Origin: Hemicentrotus pulcherrimus
Lineage: Eukaryota; Echinodermata; Echinoidea; Camarodonta; Strongylocentrotidae
Direction: 5' to 3'
Assembly: GCA_003118195.1 (NCBI GenBank)
Contig: BEXV01000957.1
Span: 181,323-196,869, forward strand
DNA: 15,547 nucleotides
In this document: positions 10,201 through 15,547 of the stretch, piece after piece
Numbering within the stretch: position 1 is the first letter of the stretch
Layout of the letters: every line of letters starts with the position of its first letter
Translations under genes and position numbers: made by a program
The notes under the pieces: generated by a model
What the model saw: only the letters and a program-made list of their open reading frames with translations
The model's database searches: none
What the model was told of the DNA's origin: nothing

Positions 10201-11789
10201 TAGCCAATTACAAAATACAACAGCTCAAATGTTCGACAATCCTGTGGGTCGTGCGACTGACTCCCATAGATTAAACTGAATGTTGACAGACCCTGTATAC
10301 ACACATACACATATATACATATATCAATATATATTGTCCAGCAGTTAGGAGCTAGAAATTATCATATTCCTAGTATCTTTATAGGCAGTATATCAAAGAA
10401 AACACACATGTGTACACCAAAAATATACTTACTTATTTCACAGTCTCCTCCGACAAATCCAGGCGCGCAATCACACGTGTACATATTGATTCCATCTATA
10501 CATGTACCGCCGTTCTCACACTGGCCACTAGCACAGTCATCAATATCTAGGTGAAAAGAGTAGGAAAGTCACATTGGGTAATGTAACTCATTCTTCTGGT
10601 CGGATACGATCTTCCATAAATCCATCCCAAACGGCTGAAAACACATTATAAATCTTCACTAACCCACAATTTTTGTTTAAATCCACATGAGTTGAGCTAT
10701 ACATATAATATCTGAACCTGTATTGTCCATGCATCATTTCAATTCAATTGTTTTATTCATTTCAAGTTGAAGTAAAATGAATGTTTACAAACAGATAGGT
10801 ACAATACATTATAATTTAACATAGTTCATGGTACATTTTATAGTAAATGGCTTAGGCTTAAGTTTTTTGTTTTTTAAAGTCCTCCACAAATATAATTTTT
10901 ACAAGAAAGGGTAAATATTAAGGAAAATTAGATCAAAATATTAAACATATCAGAATCACCATGCGTACATCAAACCAATTTTAAAGAAGAAGATCTATCG
11001 TGATCTTTCTTTTTCCTCAAACTATGTTGGCAAAATAGCTTTGATCACAGTGGAGCAAATTTACGTGTGTATAGTGTTTTTTCAAGAAAACCGTCAGAAA
11101 ATTGAATGTTGCTTTGTTTTTGATTAATTCTGTTTAATCTGTTTTCAATAACTTACAATAGATCAGTAACATATTTAGCTTATGCTTAAGACGACTTATT
11201 TCTGTATACACCATGTAATTTGTATACGTCTAAATGTATAAGATTGTTAATATGTTGATGTTTATATAATTAATACACATCAAATCAGATCAAATATTAT
11301 CTGAACAGCAGCGAGCCAATACAGGTCTTCTTATACAATGACTGCTGGCATAACCAGCTGTCCCCTATTTTTTGCGCAATAATCTCACGCTGAATCCCAT
11401 AATGATCTATTAAAATGGTTTGGATGGATTGATGTTGACTTACACCACGGGATTAAAAGAAATATTCTACAGAAGTCTTAGGTATATTGGTTCTTTCACG
11501 TGACTCTCAATATAAGGGTTGTGGGTTCGAATCCCAGTCCAACACTTCTACATTTCGGCAAGGCATTAATCCGCATTCACCACTCTCAGGTGTAAGTGGG
11601 TACCTGACAATTGATGGGGTAATAATACTTGTATGGCCCCAGCTAGAGCAGATTTTATACTGATAAGGCTGCCCTGGACAAACAAATTATGATAAATGTT
11701 ATTATTATAATTGTTTATTTTATTATTATTATTATTATTATTAATATTATTATTATTAATATTATTACTATTATTATCATTATTATTAC

Positions 11790-11826
<37 letters not shown>

Positions 11827-11870
11827 ATTATTATTATTAATATTATTACTATTATTATCATTATTATTAC

Positions 11871-11907
<37 letters not shown>

Positions 11908-14900
11908 ATTATTATTATTAATATTATTACTATTATTATCATTATTATTACTATTATTATTATTATTATTATTATTANTGATGTCTGAAACAGATCAAGA
12001 GAAGAAGGACATGAAATCGTGTCTTGGTTCGTGATTAGATATATGCAGAATTTGCTTCTTCTTTGTCATTCGAAAGCCTTGCACGTACACACAACTTCTT
12101 TACTCCTTGGAAATCTATGCAGTACCGGCTATATTGGTTATATTTTTTACTTTATTCTGCAAAAGACCTTGAAATTCGAAATACTGCACGAATTTCTTTT
12201 CTTCTCACTGTGATTTTCAGGAAGATGGTACTAAATACTTTTTTCTGACTTCGAGGATTCCGTTATATCAGACCACAATGAAAAAGGATGAATTAAGAAT
12301 GTAAGAACAAACAAATACGGTTTGCATAGTTTCATGAAGATAATCAAAGCTATCCCTTTTCATATCATGAATATATGGGCATTTGAATAGCCACCCTTGT
12401 CAGTCAGAGGACATTTGCTCTATGGCATCTTTCCATAATAACATACAAAGAATGAAAAAACTCACAAATCACTTTTTACATTTCCGTGAACCTAACTATT
12501 TATTTAAAGTGAAAGTCGGAATGAATATTCAAATATCAAAGGAGGAAACACTTACTTATTTCACAATTGTTGCCCTCGTATCCTGCTTCACATGTACATG
12601 TGTACATTGCAACCAGATTGTTACACATACCTCCGTTCTGACAAGGGTTGGAAGAACACTCGTTAATATCTGAATAATGAAAAGCAGTAAAACGAAATGG
12701 AAGCATCAATAATGCTGAACACTCCACCCTAAATGAGGGTTGATAACTAATTGGTTACGCTTGAATCTACACAATTGTATAGTATGTGTAAACAAATGAT
12801 CACTTTTGACAAGAATTTGCCACAATATTCCTCACACGGGGAAAACGAGAATTTTGCAAGTTTTTTGTTTTGTTTATTTGTTATTGTAGCATTTATTCAT
12901 TTGTTCATGTACCTATCTATCAATATGATTTTTTGAGAAGGGGCGGTCGCACAATCGTCGATGTCTAACATGACAATATCCTAGCCAACAGACAAGCTGG
13001 TGTGTTGTAAATGAAATCTGTGAAGGCCTGGAAATGTTTATATTCTCTTGAACAAAAATCACGTCTATGTCTTAAAAAAAAAAAAATCCAAAACTACCTG
13101 AATATTAAATAACTAATTTAGGCCAATATTGTTCAACAGTCAAGATATCCAAAATATGATTAGAATGGCGCCTAAATATGAATTTTGAACTAATGCAGTA
13201 AAGTGTTTGTTACGTTGTCACTTGTACCCACATGGTCCAACAGTTTTGTCCTTCGGCAAAACCCAGAAAGTTTTTTCTTTCAGGATTCATTACTTAAATT
13301 AAAATACTTGAAAAAAAAAAAAAACGATTTAAAAAATAAGTTGACATGGGGCAAGTAAATGAAATCACGAAAAAGATCTGAATAACTTTTCACATCACTC
13401 CTACTAATTTCTGTTCTAATACAGTATGAACTTAAATCCAATAAACATGACGCAAGATGGGCCTTGGCTTTATTACAGGGAATATGCAGACGCTTTTCGA
13501 AATATCCATAACTTAAAGTTTAAGATCTGATGAATATCTTTCTACCTTACCACATAATCCAAAAGACGTTTTCGTTATTTGTCCTGGTTAATCTTATCAC
13601 TTATCTGCCCCCTTGATTTTTTTGAATTCTCTAGTAGCAAGTAGTCTATCATACTCATAGTGAAACAAATCTTTCGAAACGATATGTATGACATATTGGT
13701 GTGTCCAGTTCTTACCTGTTTCACATTGAGCGCCCGTGTATCCTAATTCTGCACAGTTACATGTGTACATGTTAATTCCATCCATACATGTTCCTCCGTT
13801 AACGCAGGGCTGAGAATCACATTCGTCAATATCTTGATAGTGAATACAAAATAATTTTTAAAAGGTGATAATTCTTATATTATGCAGTTTTAGAAGTAAG
13901 AGGTAGAACGTCGGCTATGTGTATGACATAAGAAATTACATTTTCTTTGAGCAAAATGAAATCCAAGTCCTAATAATGTTTCAGTTGAGGCAAGATTGGC
14001 CTGATTTCATGTTGAATGAAAAGGACTTGTGTGTCCCAAATAAACATAATTCTTTCAAGAATCCGATCCGATGAATGATACTTAATCAGCATACAAATAT
14101 ATAAAGTATGTATTTATGTAATCGTTCGTTGTTACTACGCCCAGGTTCTCGTTGTTTGTACGGCTTCGTTCAATATTTCACGAGAATGGTTCACGGGTTT
14201 TTCTACATTTCTTCAGAGCAGCTTGCTATCACGATTGGATTCCCCCTTACTGTACCCAAGTGGGCACACTCACAGTGGAGTTAAAGGTAAAGACCATTTT
14301 GGAAACGCCCCCCCCCCCCTCTCNGCGCCTAAATATGAATTTTGAACTAATACAGTAAAGTGTTTGTTACTTTGTCACTTCTACCCAAATGGTCCAAGAG
14401 TTTTGTCCTTCGGCAAAACCCAGAAAGTTTTTTCTTTCAGGATTCATTACTTAAATTAAAATACTTAACGAAAAAAAAAAAAACGGTTTAAAAAATAATT
14501 TGGCATTGGGCAAGTAACTGAAATCACGTAAAAGATCTGAGTAACTTTTCACATCACTCCTACTAATTTCTGTTCTAATTATACAGTATGAACTTAAATC
14601 CAATAAACATGACGCAAGATGGGTCTTGGCTTTATTACATGAAATATGCAGACGATTTTCGAAATATCCAAAACTTTAAGTTTAAGATCTGATGAATATC
14701 TTTCTACTTTACCACATAATCCCAAAGAAGTTTTCGTTATTTGTCCTGGTTAATCTTATCACTTATCTGCCCCCTTGATTTTTTTAAATTCTCTAGTAGC
14801 AAGTAGTCTATCATAGTGAAACAAATCTTTCGAAACGATATGTATGACATATTGTTGTTTTTAGTTCTCACCTGCTCCACAATGATTGCCCGTGTATCCT

Positions 14901-14985
14901 GCTGCACAGATACATGCGTACATGTTAATTCCATCTGTACATGTTCCTTCGTTCCGGCAGGGCTGAGAAACACATTCGTCAATAT
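1101..14985 (-). CDS. Partial fibropellin-like gene: ten EGF exons plus avidin-like C-terminal exons (whole-locus entry)
   Basis: Twelve exons on the minus strand, each with a polypyrimidine-AG acceptor and a GT donor, encode ten six-cysteine EGF domains followed by an avidin-fold domain. That order is the hallmark of sea urchin fibropellins, secreted proteins of the embryonic apical lamina (family knowledge). The EGF exons are all phase 1-1, and the residue created at each of the nine EGF-EGF junctions is D, N, L or E, never a stop. Signal peptide, any CUB domain and earlier EGF exons would lie beyond the right edge. The final avidin strand and stop codon were not found on the left. One junction (EGF 4158-4271 to avidin 2857-2965) is out of phase, so a short exon is missing. 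Identity as an EGF-avidin protein is near certain; fibropellin as the family name is inferred from architecture. Confidence 0.9.
1300..2856 (-). other. Intron between the two avidin-like exons
   Basis: An AT-rich intron with proper donor and acceptor at its ends and no open frame of interest. It holds a TCTAGATCTAGATCT palindromic run (1762-1776) and a near-direct repeat of GGTTGGGAAAATTCA-like sequence at about 1908-1943. Nothing coding was recognised. Confidence 0.7.
2857..2965 (-). CDS. Avidin-like domain, exon 1
   Basis: A 109-nt exon with acceptor GATTTATAG and donor GTTAGC. Read from its first base it encodes 36 residues beginning [14 protein letters not shown] and containing LLGDYMTYV. 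This matches the first strands of avidin/streptavidin (G-x-W-x-N-x-x-x-x-x-x-T-I and G-x-Y-x-T). By alignment with avidin (family knowledge) the biotin-ring contacts Asn12, Tyr33 and Thr35 are retained, while Ser16 is not. The other two frames meet stops. It ends with one base, G, that joins CC of the next exon to make Ala. The avidin Cys4 equivalent should lie in an exon just upstream that I could not find. Confidence 0.9.
3053..3090. repeat. (CT)n microsatellite
   Basis: CT dinucleotides with three interruptions by an extra C over about 38 bases. Lies in an intron. Confidence 0.9.
3629..3789. mobile_element. MITE-like element with 32-bp terminal inverted repeats
   Basis: The left arm 3632-3663 contains GTCTTACAAAGAATTGCGAT. 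The reverse complement of the right arm 3753-3784 contains GTCTTACAAAGAGTTGAGAT. About 26 of 32 positions pair. The interior of about 90 bases has no coding capacity. Size and structure fit a non-autonomous, hairpin-forming DNA transposon. I cannot define a target-site duplication with certainty. Confidence 0.7.
4158..4271 (-). CDS. EGF domain exon 10 (last EGF before avidin domain)
   Basis: A 114-nt phase 1-1 exon preceded by a long T run ending ATAG, with donor GTAAGACC. It encodes (E)[15 protein letters not shown], then [17 protein letters not shown] and a final cysteine followed by Glu-Ile. Hydroxylation ([10 protein letters not shown], with Phe at the aromatic position), O-glucose (CSSLPC) and O-fucose (CQNGGTC) patterns are present. 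It ends one base into a codon, whereas the next recognised exon (2857-2965) must be read from its first base, so these two exons cannot be joined directly. Confidence 0.95.
4307..4359. repeat. Near-perfect nested hairpin
   Basis: TTTCATCGGATGC (4318-4330) is the exact reverse complement of GCATCCGATGAAA (4339-4351), with an 8-base loop. It is flanked by ACTGGCC (4307-4313) and GGCCAGT (4353-4359), which also pair. It sits just outside an EGF exon acceptor, on the intron side. It may be a small foldback element or an RNA hairpin in the pre-mRNA. Confidence 0.8.
4604..5065 (+). mobile_element. Decayed 3' part of a non-LTR retrotransposon (reverse transcriptase C-terminus)
   Basis: In one plus-strand frame from about 4629 the translation contains [11 protein letters not shown], a stop, then [20 protein letters not shown] and [12 protein letters not shown]. 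This is the characteristic tail of LINE-type endonuclease/reverse transcriptase proteins (..LLYGCETWTL..RRMLRI.WTDR..NEEVL..AG). Further on, in another frame, [17 protein letters not shown] matches the basic C-terminal segment of the same family. A run of ATTACTATTATTATTACT at about 5045-5065 looks like the 3' tail. At least two stops and a frame change show it is dead. It is in the opposite orientation to the host gene. Confidence 0.8.
5406..5600. repeat. Purine-rich GA/GAA tract
   Basis: Runs of GAGAGA give way to GAAGAAGG and AAGAAGAAG over nearly 200 bases. Open frames on both strands here are low-complexity artefacts (Lys/Glu on plus; Phe/Ser on minus). Confidence 0.8.
5740..5853 (-). 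CDS. EGF domain exon 9 (atypical calcium site)
   Basis: A 114-nt phase 1-1 exon with acceptor CCCATTTTAG and donor GTAAGATAT. It encodes (L)[15 protein letters not shown], then [17 protein letters not shown] and a final cysteine. The six cysteines are normally spaced and C-x-N-x4-Y-x-C is kept. Leu-Val-Asp-Ala before Cys1 replaces Asp-Ile-Asp-Glu, so calcium binding is probably weak or absent. CMSDPC fits O-glucose and CENGSTC fits O-fucose. It ends in G, giving Glu with the next exon. Confidence 0.93.
5854..6740 (-). other. Intron between EGF exons 8 and 9
   Basis: AT-rich, with no recognised exon or mobile element. It includes a C11-A11 homopolymer junction at 6211-6232. Confidence 0.75.
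6741..6854 (-). CDS. EGF domain exon 8
   Basis: A 114-nt phase 1-1 exon with acceptor TTTGTCTTTTCAG and donor GTAAGTAC. It encodes (N)[15 protein letters not shown], then [20 protein letters not shown]. Calcium-binding, hydroxylation, O-glucose and O-fucose patterns are all present. The Cys5-Cys6 loop is unusual: the common Gly-Tyr/Phe-x-Gly is replaced by Val-Asp-Thr-Asn-Gly-Thr-His. It contains Asn-Gly-Thr, the only N-glycosylation sequon I see among these EGF exons. It ends in C, giving Leu at the junction with exon 5740-5853. Confidence 0.95.
6855..7842 (-). other. Intron between EGF exons 7 and 8
   Basis: No recognised feature apart from the start (7650) of the block that is repeated at 9759. 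A 166-codon plus-strand frame (6714-7214) begins antisense to EGF exon 8 and has no family resemblance. Confidence 0.7.
7843..7956 (-). CDS. EGF domain exon 7
   Basis: A 114-nt phase 1-1 exon with acceptor CTATCAAATAG and donor GTGAGTATC. It encodes (N)[15 protein letters not shown], then [17 protein letters not shown] and PLC at the end. Calcium-binding (INEC), hydroxylation ([10 protein letters not shown]) and O-glucose (CVSSPC) patterns are intact; Ala before Cys3 removes the O-fucose site. It ends in A, giving Asn with exon 6741-6854. The polypyrimidine tract of the acceptor is weak, as in the copy at 9952-10065. Confidence 0.95.
8327..8440 (-). CDS. EGF domain exon 6
   Basis: A 114-nt phase 1-1 exon with acceptor TTTTCACCTAG and donor GTAAGTATT. 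It encodes (N)[15 protein letters not shown], then [17 protein letters not shown] and a final cysteine. Met-Phe after Cys2 replaces the very common Gln/Glu-Asn. O-glucose (CASDPC), O-fucose (CMFGGTC) and hydroxylation ([10 protein letters not shown]) patterns are all present. It ends in A, giving Asn with exon 7843-7956. It is paired with the strongly diverged copy at 10433-10546. Confidence 0.95.
9519..9725 (+). mobile_element. tRNA-like SINE, copy 1
   Basis: The segment has a pol III B-box-like GGTTCGAATCT at 9561-9571, preceded by GTGACTCTCAATATAAGGGTTG. It is followed by a conserved body (TTTCGGCAAGGCATTAATCC, AGGTGTAAGTGGGTACCTG, AAGGCTGCCCTGGACAAAC) and then sequence tending to ATT repeats. 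This is the layout of a tRNA-derived SINE. I do not see a convincing A box, so the 5' limit is approximate. Confidence 0.65.
9758..9758. other. Single N: probable contig join
   Basis: One ambiguous base, placed exactly where the first duplicated block ends and its copy begins. Confidence 0.8.
9952..10065 (-). CDS. EGF domain exon 5 (copy of exon 7)
   Basis: A 114-nt phase 1-1 exon with acceptor CTATCAAATAG and donor GTGAGTATC. It encodes (N)[15 protein letters not shown], then [17 protein letters not shown] and PLC at the end. It differs from exon 7843-7956 at three nucleotides, each changing an amino acid: Gly to Val in the C-x-D-G motif, Ser to Ile, and Asp to Val. CVSSPC fits O-glucose; CQNGGAC lacks the O-fucose Ser/Thr. 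It ends in A, giving Asn with the next exon. Confidence 0.95.
10433..10546 (-). CDS. EGF domain exon 4 (diverged copy of exon 6)
   Basis: A 114-nt phase 1-1 exon with acceptor TTTTCACCTAG and donor GTAAGTATA. It encodes (N)[15 protein letters not shown], then [17 protein letters not shown] and a final cysteine. Calcium-binding and hydroxylation patterns are intact and CENGGTC fits O-fucose. CASGQC has Gln where Pro/Ala is expected, so the O-glucose consensus is lost. Against its partner at 8327-8440 it differs at about 15 of 114 nt and 11 of 38 residues, whereas the adjoining 194 nt of upstream intron are identical. The central run from Gly-Gly-Thr-Cys through MYTC is unchanged. Confidence 0.95.
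11487..11686 (+). mobile_element. tRNA-like SINE, copy 2, with ATT tail
   Basis: Same element as at 9519-9725, with B-box GGTTCGAATCC at 11524-11534 and the same body ending GCCCTGGACAAAC. It runs into an ATT repeat array. Being at the same place in both duplicated blocks, it was inserted before the copies separated. Confidence 0.65.
11721..11977. repeat. ATT microsatellite with 81-bp higher-order repeat
   Basis: An (ATT)n array punctuated by TAAT, ACT and ATC variants. The pattern of interruptions recurs at 11742, 11823 and 11904, exactly 81 bases apart, making three near-identical higher-order units. It ends at the N at 11978. The long Ile/Leu/Asn-only open frames here on both strands are artefacts. 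Confidence 0.92.
11978..11978. other. Single N: probable contig join
   Basis: One ambiguous base at the end of the ATT array, where block copy 2 ends. Confidence 0.8.
11979..12555. other. Intronic segment between EGF exons 3 and 4
   Basis: Unique sequence starting a new contig after the N at 11978. No exon, repeat or RNA gene recognised; the short plus-strand frames are not credible. Confidence 0.65.
12556..12669 (-). CDS. EGF domain exon 3
   Basis: A 114-nt phase 1-1 exon with an acceptor ending TTCAG and donor GTAAGTG. It encodes (D)[15 protein letters not shown], then [17 protein letters not shown] before the last cysteine. The hydroxylatable residue in C-x-N-x4-Y-x-C is Asn rather than Asp. 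CSSNPC fits O-glucosylation, but CQNGGMC has Met where O-fucosylation needs Ser/Thr. It ends in A, giving Asn at the junction with exon 10433-10546. The segment just upstream in transcription (12670-12964) carries no other exon apart from the broken remnant. Confidence 0.95.
   Translation of the reverse strand: MLTSVLPTLVRTEVCVTIWLQCTHVHVKQDTRATIVK
12930..12964 (-). pseudogene. Remnant of an EGF exon (5' third only)
   Basis: On the minus strand an acceptor-like CATGTTAG is followed, in the phase used by the other EGF exons, by codons for (x)[11 protein letters not shown]. This matches the start of a calcium-binding EGF (IDDC-x-x-x-P-C-Q-N), but Cys2 has become Ser and Asn has become Lys. The homology then dissolves into AT-rich sequence and reaches TGA about 11 codons later. 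There is no Cys3-Cys6 and no donor. It lies in the intron between EGF exons 2 and 3. I infer a truncated, decayed duplicate; chance is possible given the short length, but acceptor, phase and motif all agree. Confidence 0.6.
12965..13715 (-). other. Intron between EGF exons 2 and 3 (part)
   Basis: No coding signal. From 13168 onward it is shared with 14325 onward. It holds an A13-14 run near 13312, also present in the copy. Confidence 0.7.
13168..14323. repeat. Second duplicated block, copy 1 (one EGF exon)
   Basis: From GCGCCTAAATATGAATTTTG at 13168 to the N at 14324 this is repeated at 14325-15547. It contains EGF exon 13716-13832. The intron 5' of the exon on the plus strand differs by roughly 4-5% with small indels. 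It ends in a C12 run (14308-14319) before the N. Confidence 0.95.
13716..13832 (-). CDS. EGF domain exon 2
   Basis: A 117-nt phase 1-1 exon with acceptor ...ACTATCAAG and donor GTAAGAACTGG. It encodes (D)[15 protein letters not shown], then [20 protein letters not shown] before the last cysteine. It is one codon longer than the other nine EGF exons because of an extra residue in Glu-Leu-Gly between Cys5 and Cys6. Calcium-binding (DIDEC), hydroxylation ([10 protein letters not shown]), O-glucose (CDSQPC) and O-fucose (CVNGGTC) patterns are intact. It ends in G, giving Asp at the junction with exon 12556-12669. The surrounding 1.16 kb is repeated at 14325-15547. Confidence 0.95.
14324..14324. 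other. Single N: probable contig join
   Basis: One ambiguous base after a C-rich run, exactly between the two copies of the second duplicated block. Confidence 0.8.
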
Positions 14986-15547
14986 CTGGATAGTGAATTA
15001 AAAATAGTAAATAATACAAAGTGATAATCCTTATATTATGCAGTTTTAGAAGTAAGAGATAGAACGTCGAATACGTGCATGATATGAGAAGTTATGTTTG
15101 CTTATGGTTTCTGAGAAGCATATGCCCCACAGAGCAGTATGAAATCCAATAATGATAATATTTCGTTGTGCATCTAATAATAATAATGTTTCAGTTGGGG
15201 CAGATCGGACTGATTTCATGTTGAATGAAAGGGACTTATGTGTCCCAACTTAACATAATTCTTTCAAGAATCCGATTGGATGAATAAACTTGATCAGCAT
15301 ACAAATAAATAAAGTATGTATTTATGTAATTGTTCGTTGTTACTACGCCCATGTTTTCATTGTTTGTACGGCTTCGTTCAATATTTCACGAGAACGGTTC
15401 ACGGGTTTTTCTGCATTTCTTCAGAGCAACTTGCTATCACGATTGGATTCCTCTTTACTGTACCCAAGTGGGCACACTCAGAGTGGAGTTAAAGGTAAAG
15501 ACCAGTTTTGGAAACGCCGCCCCCTCTCAAAAAAAAAAAAAAAAAAA
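14325..15547. repeat. Second duplicated block, copy 2
   Basis: Full-length homologue of 13168-14323, carrying EGF exon 14872-14985. It ends with the same GAAACGCC..CCCTCTC segment as copy 1, followed by A19 (15529-15547) at the window end. The part beyond the exon (14986-15547) is intron with no further exon recognised. Confidence 0.95.
14872..14985 (-). CDS. EGF domain exon 1 (most 5' in window)
   Basis: A 114-nt phase 1-1 exon with acceptor ...CTATCCAG and donor GTGAGAAC. It encodes (x)[15 protein letters not shown] followed by [17 protein letters not shown] and the last cysteine, with the six EGF cysteines in normal spacing. D-I-D-E before Cys1 and the C-x-D-x4-Y-x-C motif are the calcium-binding EGF and Asp/Asn beta-hydroxylation patterns. 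CVSQPC fits the Notch-type O-glucose consensus and CRNEGTC the O-fucose consensus. The usual Gly-Gly before Cys3 is Glu-Gly here. It ends in G and joins the AT of the next exon to give Asp. It is the diverged partner of the exon at 13716-13832. Confidence 0.95.

Larger units (their letters stand above)
9759..11977. repeat. Duplicated block, copy 2
   Basis: Homologous along its whole length to 7650-9757 and bounded by single N characters at both ends. It carries EGF exons 9952-10065 and 10433-10546 and a second SINE copy, and ends in about 260 bases of ATT repeat that copy 1 lacks at its break. It may be a tandem duplicate or the alternative haplotype of copy 1. Confidence 0.95.

Noticed and set aside
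11689..12034. Long plus- and minus-strand open frames made of Ile, Leu and Asn
   Set aside because: They are translations of the ATT repeat in different frames and have no amino-acid complexity.

Overview
The window reads as a stretch of nuclear genome from an invertebrate deuterostome, most likely an echinoderm such as a sea urchin. It is AT-rich and intron-rich, with short exons, canonical GT-AG splice sites and degenerate transposon remnants. All recognisable coding sequence lies on the minus strand and belongs to one gene that is open at both ends. Its architecture, a chain of single-exon EGF domains followed by an avidin-like domain, is that of the fibropellins, secreted proteins known from the apical extracellular matrix of sea urchin embryos.

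In transcription order (high to low coordinates) there are ten EGF exons: 14872-14985, 13716-13832, 12556-12669, 10433-10546, 9952-10065, 8327-8440, 7843-7956, 6741-6854, 5740-5853 and 4158-4271. Nine are exactly 114 nt and one is 117 nt. All are phase 1-1, so every junction between neighbouring EGF exons is in frame. Two avidin-like exons follow, 2857-2965 and 1101-1299, which join in frame with each other. The last EGF exon (ends phase 1) and the first avidin exon (starts phase 0) do not join in frame, so a small exon was not found. The last avidin strand and stop codon were not found either, and the 5' end of the gene lies beyond the right edge. A broken EGF exon remnant sits in an intron at 12930-12964.

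Three single-base N characters (9758, 11978, 14324) divide the window into four segments. The second segment (9759-11977) is a complete copy of 7650-9757, and the fourth (14325-15547) is a complete copy of 13168-14323. These are either genuine tandem duplications of two-exon and one-exon blocks, or alternative-haplotype contigs placed side by side. In each pair the EGF exon has diverged far more than the adjoining intron, and nearly every exon difference changes an amino acid. The clearest case is 8327-8440 versus 10433-10546: about 15 differences in 114 nt, next to 194 nt of identical intron. This is the most interesting signal in the window.

The remainder is intron and downstream sequence with repeats: a non-LTR retrotransposon reverse transcriptase tail (about 4604-5065), a terminal-inverted-repeat element (about 3629-3789), a near-perfect hairpin (4307-4359), two copies of a tRNA-like SINE (about 9519-9725 and 11487-11686), an ATT microsatellite with an 81-bp higher-order period (11721-11977), CT and GA tracts, and short homopolymers. 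I found no rRNA, complete tRNA, CRISPR array or prokaryote-type gene.
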